From Campylobacter concisus (GTDB taxonomy: Bacteria > Campylobacterota > Campylobacteria > Campylobacterales > Campylobacteraceae), in the NCBI RefSeq assembly GCF_002092855.1, contig NZ_LVLC01000001.1:310001-374000 (forward strand): a DNA stretch of 64,000 nucleotides, given 5' to 3'. Shown piece after piece: positions 35,737 to 44,131 of this stretch. The notes below the pieces were generated by a model. It saw only the letters and a program-made list of their open reading frames with translations, did not search any database and was not told the DNA's origin. Position 1 is the stretch's first letter; every line of letters starts with the position of its first letter. The translations under genes and the position numbers were made by a program.

Positions 35737-36928
35737 TTTCCAGCTCGTTTATACGCTCAAAGAGGCTTGGATGTGAGTGATAGACGAACGCATAGAGCGG
35801 ATGAGCCTTCGGGAAGGCCTTGTTTTCGGAGCCTAGCTTTTTTAGCGCGCTTATCATGTCGGCTTTGTTTGAGACGTCGCCTGCGAATTTATCGGCGCCA
35901 AATTCGTTTGTACGGCTAAAATACGAGCTAACCGGCGAAAATAAAAATCCGAATATCGGCGAAAAAAGTAGCAAAAACACAATCACTCCGCCGCCTGTCG
36001 GACTGAGTCCCAGCGCGTCGTACGCCGCGCCTGGGATATTGCCGAATATTAAAAACATCGCAAAAAGCATAACCGCGCTTAGAGCTATCATTTTTAGGAT
36101 ATCTTTGTGCTTAAAGTGTCCCAGTTCATGCCCCAAAACGGCGATTATCTCATCTAGGCTTAGTTTTTTAACGAGCGTATCGAAAAGCACCACGCGTTTA
36201 GTCACGCCAAGGCCACCGAAATAGGCGTTTAAGCGGTTGTCTCGCTTGCTGGCGTCTATCGTAAAAACGCCGCTGCTTTTAAACCCGCACTGCACTAAAA
36301 GCCCTTCTATACGGCTTTTTAGCTCGCACTCTTCCAGCGGCTGCATTTTGTTAAAGATAGGTGCAATGAGCGTCGGGTAGATGAGATTTATAACAAGCGC
36401 GACCATGAAGCTCAGCAAAAACGCCCAAAACCACCAAAAATCGCCCAAAAATCTAATGCAAAGCAGTACCAGCCACACAAATAGCGTGCCGAAAACCAGC
36501 GTTAGCGCGAGCGTTTTAAGCAGATCGAGCGCGAAAATTTTAGGCGTTACGTTTGAAAAGCCGAGCTTTTTATCTTTGACGAAGGTTTCGTAGATATTTA
36601 ACGGTAGTTCTAACAGCGACGAAACCAGTAAAAATACCATAACCATAAAGACATTATCGCCTATATCTCCCGTTTTGTAGGCATGCCCCGATATCGCGCC
36701 AAGCCCCCAGCACGCCCACATCATAAATATCGCGGCGTGATAAAGAAGGCTAACTATCTCAAATTTTTGATTCGTTATCGCTGCGGCGGCGGCGGTTTTG
36801 TACTCGCTCTGCGATAAAACGACAGCAGGCTTTTTAGCCTCTGCACGGATAAAGTCTATCTGCAAAATTGCCAGCCACGCCTTTGCGGCAACGTAAAAAA
36901 AGTAAATACCTAGTAAAAAATAAAACAT
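35726..36928 (-). CDS. M48-family (Ste24/CAAX-type) membrane zinc metalloprotease
   Basis: Integral membrane protease of 400 residues. The zinc motif HELGH (in VLGHELGHFKHKDI, about residue 270) is present. The third ligand is expected in NEFGADKFAG near 345, where the Glu follows Asn. Several helices surround this, with an N-terminal M48_N-like domain, as in Ste24 and HtpX. Substrates are unknown. The gene is G+C-rich with many GCG/GCC and CGC codons, unlike prmC right downstream (11-base overlap). It lies 8 bases after the WGR-propeller gene. Confidence 0.9.
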   Translation of the reverse strand: MFYFLLGIYFFYVAAKAWLAILQIDFIRAEAKKPAVVLSQSEYKTAAAAAITNQKFEIVSLLYHAAIFMMWACWGLGAISGHAYKTGDIGDNVFMVMVFLLVSSLLELPLNIYETFVKDKKLGFSNVTPKIFALDLLKTLALTLVFGTLFVWLVLLCIRFLGDFWWFWAFLLSFMVALVINLIYPTLIAPIFNKMQPLEECELKSRIEGLLVQCGFKSSGVFTIDASKRDNRLNAYFGGLGVTKRVVLFDTLVKKLSLDEIIAVLGHELGHFKHKDILKMIALSAVMLFAMFLIFGNIPGAAYDALGLSPTGGGVIVFLLLFSPIFGFLFSPVSSYFSRTNEFGADKFAGDVSNKADMISALKKLGSENKAFPKAHPLYAFVYHSHPSLFERINELENEN

Positions 36929-36936
36929 ATCTTCCC

Positions 36937-38067
36937 TTAAATTTTATAAAGACTAAAGCAGCCGTAGTCGGTGCGTACGGCCAAAAATTCCTCGCCGTTT
37001 ATGCGTTCAAATTTCGCCTCGCAGCGCTTCACGACGTGCGAGAGCTCAAAGCTAAGCCGCAAATTTCCGCTTTTTAGATCGAAGATGTGAGTCTTGTCGT
37101 AGCTGATTAATGCAAGCCGCGAACCATCCGCGCTAACGCAAAGCTCGTCCGCCTCGGCGCATTCGCCGTGCAGCCACGCAGGCTTAAGCCGTTCGCCGTT
37201 TGCAGCGTCAAGGCAAATTAGCTTGCCTGCGTAGCGCTCTTTGCCCAGCACCGAGCCGTCCGCTAAAAAGCAAATTTTATCAAAAATACCGAAATCGCCT
37301 TTTATCTCGTTTAAAATTTCGCCGTTTAGCGTGCTTAAAATTTTGATCTCGTTTTGCTTACAATGAAGCGCAAGCTGCGTGCCGTCATCTCTAATCGCAG
37401 CACAAAGGATTGGCGTATAGCTTTTCATTTCGGATCTGTATTCGCTAAGAGGTGAAATCTCGCCGCCACGAAAAGTAAAAATTTGACCGAGCATCGCAAA
37501 CACCGCCGTATCTTTCGCATTGCAAACAAAACTCGTAAATTCTTTGCTATTTTTAAAGCTCAACCATTGAGAGAGATCGCTAAATTCGCCGCTTGCGGGA
37601 TCAAATTTAAAGATAAGATGATCCAGATCCAAAAGCAAAACCTCGCCCGCGCACTCAGCCTGCCATGCAAGTGGCTTTGGTAGGACGATCTGTTGTTTTA
37701 CGGCGCCGCTCGCGTCCAGCCTGATGAGAAAATCATCCAGCGCGCCGCCCTCTTTGTAGCCGCCGCATTTATATACGAAAAGCTCGCCTTCCGCACCCGC
37801 AAAGGCTAGTGCGCCCGTGTATCCGCCGCCGATATAGACGTGCAAACTCGCCTCGCCCGCTTTTGCGCCCGCGTTTTGCAGAACGTAGCCCTTTTTTAGG
37901 CTCTCCCACTCCTTTTTTACGCAGGCTTTTTGCGCCTCGTCTATGCTAGCAAACTCCTTTTGCGTCTGCCTCGTTTTGCTGTTTTTGAAGCTCTCGCTAA
38001 CTAAAATTTGACCCTCTACGCGTAAATTTAGGTGGTCGCCGCTAGCTAAATTTATGAGATTTTTCAT
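36937..38067 (-). CDS. WGR-domain plus beta-propeller-like protein
   Basis: A 376-residue protein with no signal peptide. Residues about 1-70 resemble a WGR domain: KTRQTQKEFASIDEAQKACVKKEWESLKKGYV matches the conserved F/A pattern followed by K-GY. The rest shows repeated beta-strand blocks such as DELCVSADGSRLALISYDKTHIFDLKSGNLR and LHCKQNEIKILSTLNGEI, suggesting a WD40-like propeller. WGR domains are otherwise known from PARPs and MolR/YehI proteins. Function unknown. The gene is among the most G+C-rich in the window. Confidence 0.6.
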   Translation of the reverse strand: MKNLINLASGDHLNLRVEGQILVSESFKNSKTRQTQKEFASIDEAQKACVKKEWESLKKGYVLQNAGAKAGEASLHVYIGGGYTGALAFAGAEGELFVYKCGGYKEGGALDDFLIRLDASGAVKQQIVLPKPLAWQAECAGEVLLLDLDHLIFKFDPASGEFSDLSQWLSFKNSKEFTSFVCNAKDTAVFAMLGQIFTFRGGEISPLSEYRSEMKSYTPILCAAIRDDGTQLALHCKQNEIKILSTLNGEILNEIKGDFGIFDKICFLADGSVLGKERYAGKLICLDAANGERLKPAWLHGECAEADELCVSADGSRLALISYDKTHIFDLKSGNLRLSFELSHVVKRCEAKFERINGEEFLAVRTDYGCFSLYKI

Positions 38068-38072
38068 CGAAT

Positions 38073-39446
38073 TTACTTTAAAAAATTATCGTAAAACGAG
38101 CTGATAAAAAGCACCAAAATGATAAACGGCACGACGAATTTAATATACCAAAACCAGACATTTATTAGTTTTGCATGCTTTTCACTACCTTGCAAAATTT
38201 CTTTTTTTGCATCATCTTTTAGCACCCAGCCTACGAATATTGCACAACCAAATGATGTAAATACAAAAAATATCGTTGCGCTTATTGCATCATATGCATC
38301 AAAAATATTCTTACCAAAAATGCTTACATGGCTTAGTATATTTGTGGCCATCAGCGAAGGTAAATTTCCTAAAATAAATATACCGCCAAGGACTAAAAAT
38401 ATTGCTTTTTTACGTTTTATCTTAAATTTTTCTTGAAGTGTCGTGATTATTACTTCATATATTGGTAGTGATGTCGTAAGTGCAGCGATCATTAAAAGTG
38501 TAAAAAATGCGACCGCGAAAAAACCACCAAATGGCATGTGAGAAAAAACGATCGGCAGGCTCTTAAACACGAGGCTTGGACCACTATCTGGCGATACACC
38601 ATAGCTAAAAAGAGAAGGGAAGATCATAAAGCCTGCAAGCACAGCGATTACCGTATTTAAAATGCCTGTAATGATAGAAATTTTAACCAAACCCTCATCC
38701 TTTTTCACAAAGCTAGAAAGAGTGATCATCACACCAAATCCAAGCGAGAGCGCAAAAAATACCTGCCCCAAAACATCAACAAAAAGCTTTAAGTTTATCT
38801 TTGAAAAGTTAGGTGTCAAGTAAAATTTCACACCTTCTATTGCACCATCAAGAGTGATATTTTTAGCGATCATAATAAGCATTAAAATAAAAAGTAGCGG
38901 CATTAAAAATTTCGCTGATCGCTCGATACCGCCGACCGCACCTTGCACCAAAATAGCGTAATTAACTAGCACAAAAACAAGTGTCGCAAAGCTGATAGAA
39001 AGTGGATTGCTTACGATATTTTGCTCATAAAACGCACTTGTCTCCTCAAAACTAACCACATGTGAGAGATCAAGCAAACCAAATGAAATTTGGGCGATAT
39101 AGTTTAGCACCCAGCCGCCAATAACCATATAGTAAGCCATAATACCAAATGCACCAACAAGCCCCATCCAGCCAACGATCTGCCACTTTTTACTGATCTT
39201 TTTACCATTTATCGATCCGCCAAAAGCATCCACGGCGTTGCATTTTAGGCGTCTGCCGATCGCGTTTTCGGCTAAAATCATCGGTATGCCAATCACGATC
39301 ATCGCGATGCAAAACACGAGTACGTAGGCACCACCGCCGTTTTGCCCGACTAAATATGGAAAACGCCACGTCGCACCAAAGCCAACCGTAGCTCCTGCAA
39401 CAGCTAAAATATATGTGAGCCTTGAACTCCAAGATTTTCTATCCAT
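38073..39446 (-). CDS. Sodium:neurotransmitter symporter (SNF) family transporter
   Basis: Na+-coupled amino acid transporter of the LeuT-like family, 457 residues and about 12 helices. The first helix shows LAVAGATVGFGATWRFPYLVGQNGGGAYVLVF, the substrate and Na+ site segment; helix 6 follows near ALSLGFGVMITLSSF. I place the start at 39446 (MDRKSWSSRL) because AAAGGC lies 8 bases upstream and family members begin there; 21 more residues are open upstream. Substrate unknown. The gap above it (39447-39625) shows no gene or clear site. Confidence 0.93.
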   Translation of the reverse strand: MDRKSWSSRLTYILAVAGATVGFGATWRFPYLVGQNGGGAYVLVFCIAMIVIGIPMILAENAIGRRLKCNAVDAFGGSINGKKISKKWQIVGWMGLVGAFGIMAYYMVIGGWVLNYIAQISFGLLDLSHVVSFEETSAFYEQNIVSNPLSISFATLVFVLVNYAILVQGAVGGIERSAKFLMPLLFILMLIMIAKNITLDGAIEGVKFYLTPNFSKINLKLFVDVLGQVFFALSLGFGVMITLSSFVKKDEGLVKISIITGILNTVIAVLAGFMIFPSLFSYGVSPDSGPSLVFKSLPIVFSHMPFGGFFAVAFFTLLMIAALTTSLPIYEVIITTLQEKFKIKRKKAIFLVLGGIFILGNLPSLMATNILSHVSIFGKNIFDAYDAISATIFFVFTSFGCAIFVGWVLKDDAKKEILQGSEKHAKLINVWFWYIKFVVPFIILVLFISSFYDNFLK

Positions 39447-39625
39447 CTTTTTGCCTTTGTGAAAAATAGGGATTATATAAAAAAATTGATTAAATTTTGC
39501 TAGCAACAAGCGATGTTAGGATGCAAGCCCGGTTTTTTGTTAATTTTAAGAATTTTTACGAATAATTTTTCTTTCACGTTTTGTTTTTATGGACAATTTT
39601 AGACAACTGCTTAAAAATAAATTTA

Positions 39626-40066
39626 TTAGTGCAAAACACCAAATTCCACATATCCATCCATCGCAATGAATAATATCCAGCCCTCCTTGGGACTACAAAA
39701 ATAGTGATGCTCTGGGATATTTTCAACTATAAATTTTAAAAAATCGTAAAAATCCTCAGGCTCAAATTTAATCTCTATATTTGTTAAGTTGTCGCCGATG
39801 TAGTTTATATCGCCACTTAAAATTTTACTTTTGATGCTTAGATTTGAGCTGAGGAATTTTTTAATGTCTGCAAAATTTTTATATTCAGCCGTTTTGTAAT
39901 CTTTTAAATTTTGCAAAACTGGCTTTGAGCCAATGAAGGTAAAATTTTGCTCTATAAATTTCGCCCCATCGTTACTCACGCACCACTTATTGCTAAAATT
40001 TGATAAAAAAGCGAGTATCTCATCGTCAGCTGAGATAAAATTTGAAACTAAATTTTTCTGGCTCAT
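39626..40066 (-). CDS. Hypothetical protein
   Basis: Unrecognised 146-residue soluble protein. It is acidic to neutral, with a C-terminal beta-type stretch (GWILFIAMDGYVEFGVLH) that recalls small immunity-type proteins, but no toxin gene is beside it, so this is only an impression. No signal peptide. An AGGAGG site precedes the ATG. It sits alone between the transporter and exonuclease genes, with 106 gene-free bases on its upstream side. Confidence 0.6.
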   Translation of the reverse strand: MSQKNLVSNFISADDEILAFLSNFSNKWCVSNDGAKFIEQNFTFIGSKPVLQNLKDYKTAEYKNFADIKKFLSSNLSIKSKILSGDINYIGDNLTNIEIKFEPEDFYDFLKFIVENIPEHHYFCSPKEGWILFIAMDGYVEFGVLH

Positions 40067-40172
40067 TTGCCTCCTTTTTTGTAAAATTTAGCAAACTGCC
40101 CACAATCCTTTAAAAACAAAGATCGCATAAAAATTAATGATTAAATTTAGGATTATGGATAATTTTTTACCG

Positions 40173-40973
40173 CTAATTCGCACACAAAACTGGTTCAGGT
40201 TTTAGCTTCACACTTGGAGCTGTTTTGCTAAAGCTTATGAGATCCTCTGTAGTTTGGATACTAAAAGGTAGGCGTGTGAGGCAGACTTTAAAAATTTCAG
40301 CTGCTGCTATTGCGTCATTTAACGCTCTGTGGTGGGTATTGTTTATGCCAAGAAGCTCTTTTAGCGAGCCAAGTCCGTATTTTTGCGAAGCGATAGTGCG
40401 ACGACTAAGATCGATGGTACAAAGCTTTCTATTTAGCAACATGCCAAGGCCGATCTCATTTAGGCTATGAGAGATAAATCCGTAGTCAAAATTTACGTTG
40501 TGCGCGATAAATACGCTAGTCCCTAGAAAAATTTTAAACCGCTCAAGCACATTTAGTAAATTTGGAGCGCCAACTAGATCGCTCGCCTTTATGCCAGTTA
40601 GCTCGGTGATATTTTCAGGCACCACAGGAGCTGCCACAAAGCTTTCAAAGCGCCCTATTTCGGTGCCATTTTTCATTTTTATTGCACCGATTTCAATGAT
40701 CTGTCCGCTTGTAGTGCCACCAGTTGTTTCGATATCAACCACGCAAAATTCCTGCTCACTAATATCTCTAAATCTTGTGCCAAGCTCGATCTCATTCTCT
40801 TCATTTCTGGTGATATCAAGCCCAAGGGTTCGCCACATATCAAGGTCGCGCACGTCAATGAGTGATGAAATTTCTTCAATATCGCTAAATCTTAAAATAA
40901 ACTCATGATAGCTTAAATTTTGCCTAGCTAAAATTTCAATGCTATTTTCTAAACGCTGTTTTTTTGGTTTCAA
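40173..40973 (-). CDS. DnaQ-like 3'-5' exonuclease
   Basis: DEDDh exonuclease of 266 residues. ExoI is CVVDIETTGG (about residue 78), ExoII is HNVNFDYGFI (about 160) and ExoIII is HRALNDAIAA (about 217, with the His and Asp). It probably serves as a proofreading subunit of DNA polymerase III or acts as a standalone exonuclease. About 75 N-terminal residues precede the domain and are unassigned. It overlaps rpe by 4 bases. Confidence 0.9.
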   Translation of the reverse strand: MKPKKQRLENSIEILARQNLSYHEFILRFSDIEEISSLIDVRDLDMWRTLGLDITRNEENEIELGTRFRDISEQEFCVVDIETTGGTTSGQIIEIGAIKMKNGTEIGRFESFVAAPVVPENITELTGIKASDLVGAPNLLNVLERFKIFLGTSVFIAHNVNFDYGFISHSLNEIGLGMLLNRKLCTIDLSRRTIASQKYGLGSLKELLGINNTHHRALNDAIAAAEIFKVCLTRLPFSIQTTEDLISFSKTAPSVKLKPEPVLCAN

Positions 40974-41617
40974 AACTCAAGCTTTATGGCGCGGATGGCT
41001 TGTTCGTAAGAATTTGACGAGAAGATGTAGTTGCCAGCCACCAAGATATCAGCTCCGGCTTCTTCAAGATCAGGCGCATTTAGTCCGTTTACGCCGCCAT
41101 CTACTTCGATCAGACACTTAGCGTTTTTTCGTTCTATCAGCTCTCTTAGTGTCCTTGTTTTTTCAAGCACGACTGGCATAAATTTCTGACCGCCAAAGCC
41201 AGGATTTACACTCATTAAAAGCACCATATCGACTTCATCAACGATATGCTCGATCGCACTAACTGGCGTATGCGGATTTAGCACGATGCCAGGGCCAACG
41301 CCATTTTTTCTGATGTGATCGATGAGCCTTAATGGATGCTTCTCTTCTTCAATGTGAAAGGTTAGAAATTTTGGCTTTAACGGCAAGAAAAGGTCAGCAA
41401 AAAATGAGTTATTTTCAACCATCAAATGTATATCAAGTGGCTTTGTGGCTACCTTTGCAACGGCATTTACCACGACTGGTCCGATAGTTAAATTTGGCAC
41501 AAAATGTCCATCCATAACATCAACATGCACCAGATCACACCCAGCCTCGCAAATGGCTCTTATCTCAGCTGCCAAATTTCCAAAATCAGCCGATAAAATA
41601 CTAGGTGCAACGTACAT
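40970..41617 (-). CDS. rpe: Ribulose-phosphate 3-epimerase
   Basis: Interconverts ribulose 5-phosphate and xylulose 5-phosphate in the pentose phosphate pathway. The 215-residue TIM barrel has APSILSADFGNLAAEI, VDVMDGHFVPNLTIGP with metal-binding Asp and His, MSVNPGFGGQKFM and the VDGGVN phosphate site. It lies 9 bases after the CheX-like gene and overlaps the exonuclease by 4 bases. Confidence 0.97.
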   Translation of the reverse strand: MYVAPSILSADFGNLAAEIRAICEAGCDLVHVDVMDGHFVPNLTIGPVVVNAVAKVATKPLDIHLMVENNSFFADLFLPLKPKFLTFHIEEEKHPLRLIDHIRKNGVGPGIVLNPHTPVSAIEHIVDEVDMVLLMSVNPGFGGQKFMPVVLEKTRTLRELIERKNAKCLIEVDGGVNGLNAPDLEEAGADILVAGNYIFSSNSYEQAIRAIKLEF

Positions 41618-41626
41618 TTCTTCTCC

Positions 41627-43000
41627 TTACTTGGTTACAAATACAAAGCCTATTTCGTCATCTTTTACATCTAGTCTGTTCATGATGCCTACACTATTGT
41701 GATCGAAAAAAACATCATCGGATAAAATTTTAGGCAAACTAACTTTTACTTTTATGCCTTTTTGCCAAAGATGAGTCAAAAATTTATCTGTAATGATACT
41801 AAAAATTTGAGAATATCCACTTAAATAATCATTTGAATCATTGCCTTCAGGCATAAAAATAGAGCAAATTTTGTCTAACTTATCTTTTTTTACTCCAAAT
41901 AGTACTCTTGCGTAAATATCACCATAATACTGAACACAAATACGTAAATAATCGCACTCATTCTCCATATCAAGCGCACTAACTTTGGTATCAACGCACA
42001 AAATTTCTTCTTCTGCTAACTGTGAGATAATTTTGCTCGCAATTTGCGTCACATAAGATGAAATTTGAACAACACTCTTGTTGATATCTACTGGCTCCGC
42101 ATCAAAGTCTCTTTTTTTAAGATAAAAAATAGTGTCGTCTTTGTAAAAGTCATTTAAATTTTTATAGATAAATATATTTGCATCTTTAAGGTATGTTACT
42201 AATTCAATAGATAAATTTGATTCGTTTATGCCACAAAGCGAAATAAATGCACCTGATCTTTTGCTAATGCTAGCAAGTTTGATTAGAAATTTTGCACCCC
42301 TTATATTTAAAGCACCAGAAATATTTACCCATAAAATAAAAAATTTATATCCGATTTTTAGCATAATGTCATGAGCTGACATATCAAAATCTTCAATAAA
42401 ATCTGAGTCCATAAAACTTTTTATAGCATAAACAACGACACCATCTTTTATAAAAGTATCTATCTGATTTTGTCTTAATCTCACATGATTTAGCTGTGAT
42501 ACTGCATAACTATATAAATTCTTTTTTTTATTAAACTCGGTTGCATCTCTAGCCTCAACCACATCAAATGAGCGATTTTTAAGATAATTAGCTAAATAGT
42601 GCTTGTACTGCTCAGTTGAGTTATAAATGAAAACTTTGTCATTTGCATTGTTTAGAAATTTATTTAAAAACAAGCTTGCGATATTTTCACTTTCAAACAT
42701 TGAAATATTTAAAATATTCTTAACTGTTTTCATCATCAATTCATAAAAAATTTCATTGTAATCGCAAATCGCAAATACTACCCCATGCTTTTGTGCTTCT
42801 TCGCTTAAATTTTCAATTATTCTACCAAGCCAAACAGGACTAAAAAATGTAACATTTTTTAGTGAGAGCAGTATAGCGCTGATATCGCGTGATAAAATTT
42901 GGTTTATGTATTTTTCACTTAATTTTAATGGAACATTCTCTGCTTCCAAAAAACCAAAAGGCCTTATAATAGCCATTGAGCCATTAAAAGTTAATTTCAT
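41627..43000 (-). CDS. STAS-like / CheX-like multidomain protein
   Basis: A 457-residue cytosolic protein. Residues 1-100 resemble a STAS domain (AIIRPFGFLEAENVPL, ISAILLSLKNVTFFSPVWLGRII), and a second STAS-like block lies near 200-290 (FFILWVNISGALNIRGAKFLIKLASISKRSGAFISL). The C-terminal 150 residues resemble CheX phosphatase/FliN-like folds (DYLRICVQYYGDIYARVLFGVKKDKL, IFSIITDKFLTHLWQKGIKVKVSLPKIL). A chemotaxis or stress-signalling role is likely but inferred; the CheX motif E-xx-N is not obvious. It overlaps the HDOD-like gene by 4 bases. Confidence 0.65.
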   Translation of the reverse strand: MKLTFNGSMAIIRPFGFLEAENVPLKLSEKYINQILSRDISAILLSLKNVTFFSPVWLGRIIENLSEEAQKHGVVFAICDYNEIFYELMMKTVKNILNISMFESENIASLFLNKFLNNANDKVFIYNSTEQYKHYLANYLKNRSFDVVEARDATEFNKKKNLYSYAVSQLNHVRLRQNQIDTFIKDGVVVYAIKSFMDSDFIEDFDMSAHDIMLKIGYKFFILWVNISGALNIRGAKFLIKLASISKRSGAFISLCGINESNLSIELVTYLKDANIFIYKNLNDFYKDDTIFYLKKRDFDAEPVDINKSVVQISSYVTQIASKIISQLAEEEILCVDTKVSALDMENECDYLRICVQYYGDIYARVLFGVKKDKLDKICSIFMPEGNDSNDYLSGYSQIFSIITDKFLTHLWQKGIKVKVSLPKILSDDVFFDHNSVGIMNRLDVKDDEIGFVFVTK

Positions 43001-43743
43001 TTTTGTAGAGCTTTTTTAATAAATATAATGGTTTGCATCTCTGGATAAACATTGATATCTAAAATTTTATCAACTCCAAAATCATAAAATTCAGGCCTAC
43101 TGGACTCATAAGAGAGCAAAATCTCAAAAAAACAAAGCATCTCTTTATCAATCTTGCTTAATGATTGTTTGTTCATATTCATCGCTTTTAAAAAAATATC
43201 CCAAAGACTAAAGCCATATTTTTTTTGCAAAATTTTATTATAGCTTACGTCAGAATACAAAATAACATCTGACATGCAAGATGGATATTTTGAAAACAAA
43301 TTCTCACACACTATAATACAGGCCATAGAATACGGAGCAAGCGATAAATAGTTATAGTGCTTTTCTTTAAAAGAATTTAATATCTTTAGCCAATCTGATA
43401 AAATTTTAGCATTAAGCTCGATTAAATCGACGATTTTAAAATTAAATACCTTATAAATTTTTGGGGATTTTAAAAATATAAAATAAGAAAGCACTATCGC
43501 TCTAAAAGTATCAATGCCAAGCATATTTGCTATTACTACCAAATCGTTGCCATCATAAGGAATATCAAATTTTGCACGCTTAAAAATGGAGCTAAAATAA
43601 GTTTTAAAAGACGCTATATTTTGTAAAGTAGCAACTGCCTCAGTTACATTACCAGCTAACAAAAAGTGCTCGACCTTTTCAAAAAGAGTTGGCATCTGTA
43701 AAACAAAATCAACATTTTTTTCGATCAACTCTTTACTAAGCAT
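42997..43743 (-). CDS. HDOD-like regulatory protein
   Basis: A 248-residue protein with an overall pattern like HDOD domains: FVLQMPTLFEKVEHFL at the start resembles the usual LPTLP opening, and VVIANMLGIDTFRAIVLSYFIF recalls the typical GLETVRNLAL helix. Many catalytic HD residues are absent, as is usual in HDOD proteins. Overlap of 4 bases with the STAS/CheX-like gene makes a functional pair likely. Substrate or partner unknown. A degenerate signalling protein is the best reading. Confidence 0.55.
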   Translation of the reverse strand: MLSKELIEKNVDFVLQMPTLFEKVEHFLLAGNVTEAVATLQNIASFKTYFSSIFKRAKFDIPYDGNDLVVIANMLGIDTFRAIVLSYFIFLKSPKIYKVFNFKIVDLIELNAKILSDWLKILNSFKEKHYNYLSLAPYSMACIIVCENLFSKYPSCMSDVILYSDVSYNKILQKKYGFSLWDIFLKAMNMNKQSLSKIDKEMLCFFEILLSYESSRPEFYDFGVDKILDINVYPEMQTIIFIKKALQK

Positions 43744-43879
43744 TTTGTATCACTCAAGATTTCTAAATATTTTTGCTATTTATAATTATAGGCAAAGGTG
43801 TTATTTTATCTAGATTATTAATAAAAATCAATTCTTTTAAAAAAGAATCTATTTAAGCATTACTTTTGTTTGTTTTAGA

Positions 43880-43885
43880 TAAAAT
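43880..43885 (+). promoter_or_regulatory. Sigma70 -10 box for rpmB
   Basis: TAAAAT in TTTTAGATAAAAT, 32 bases before the rpmB ATG, with AAGGA in the leader. The rest of the 173-base gap is AT-rich with no gene. Confidence 0.45.
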
Positions 43886-43916
43886 CAGCAGAAATTTTTG
43901 TTTATAAGGAAAAAAA

Positions 43917-44108
43917 ATGTCAAAAAGATGTGCGATAACAGGCAAAGGACCGATGATAGGCAACAATGTGAGCCACGCTAACAATAAAACCAAAAGAAGA
44001 TTCTTGCCAAATCTTAGAACGATTCGTGTTACACTAGAAGATGGTACTACAAGAAAGATAAAAGTTGCTGCTTCTACTCTAAGAACGATGAAAAAACAAT
44101 CAAACTAA
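43917..44108 (+). CDS. rpmB: 50S ribosomal protein L28
   Basis: L28, 63 residues: [33 protein letters not shown] with the usual basic C-terminus. It is followed by the K+ channel gene after 23 bases. Confidence 0.98.
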   Translation: MSKRCAITGKGPMIGNNVSHANNKTKRRFLPNLRTIRVTLEDGTTRKIKVAASTLRTMKKQSN

Positions 44109-44131
44109 GAATATAAGATGAAGAGGAATTT

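Noticed and set aside
35820..36224. 134-codon open frame on the plus strand inside the M48 gene
   Set aside because: Antisense to the HELGH region of a well-supported gene; the G+C-rich codons favour long shadow frames.
40498..40908. 136-codon open frame on the plus strand inside the exonuclease gene
   Set aside because: Antisense to the three exonuclease motifs, without a ribosome site or known pattern.
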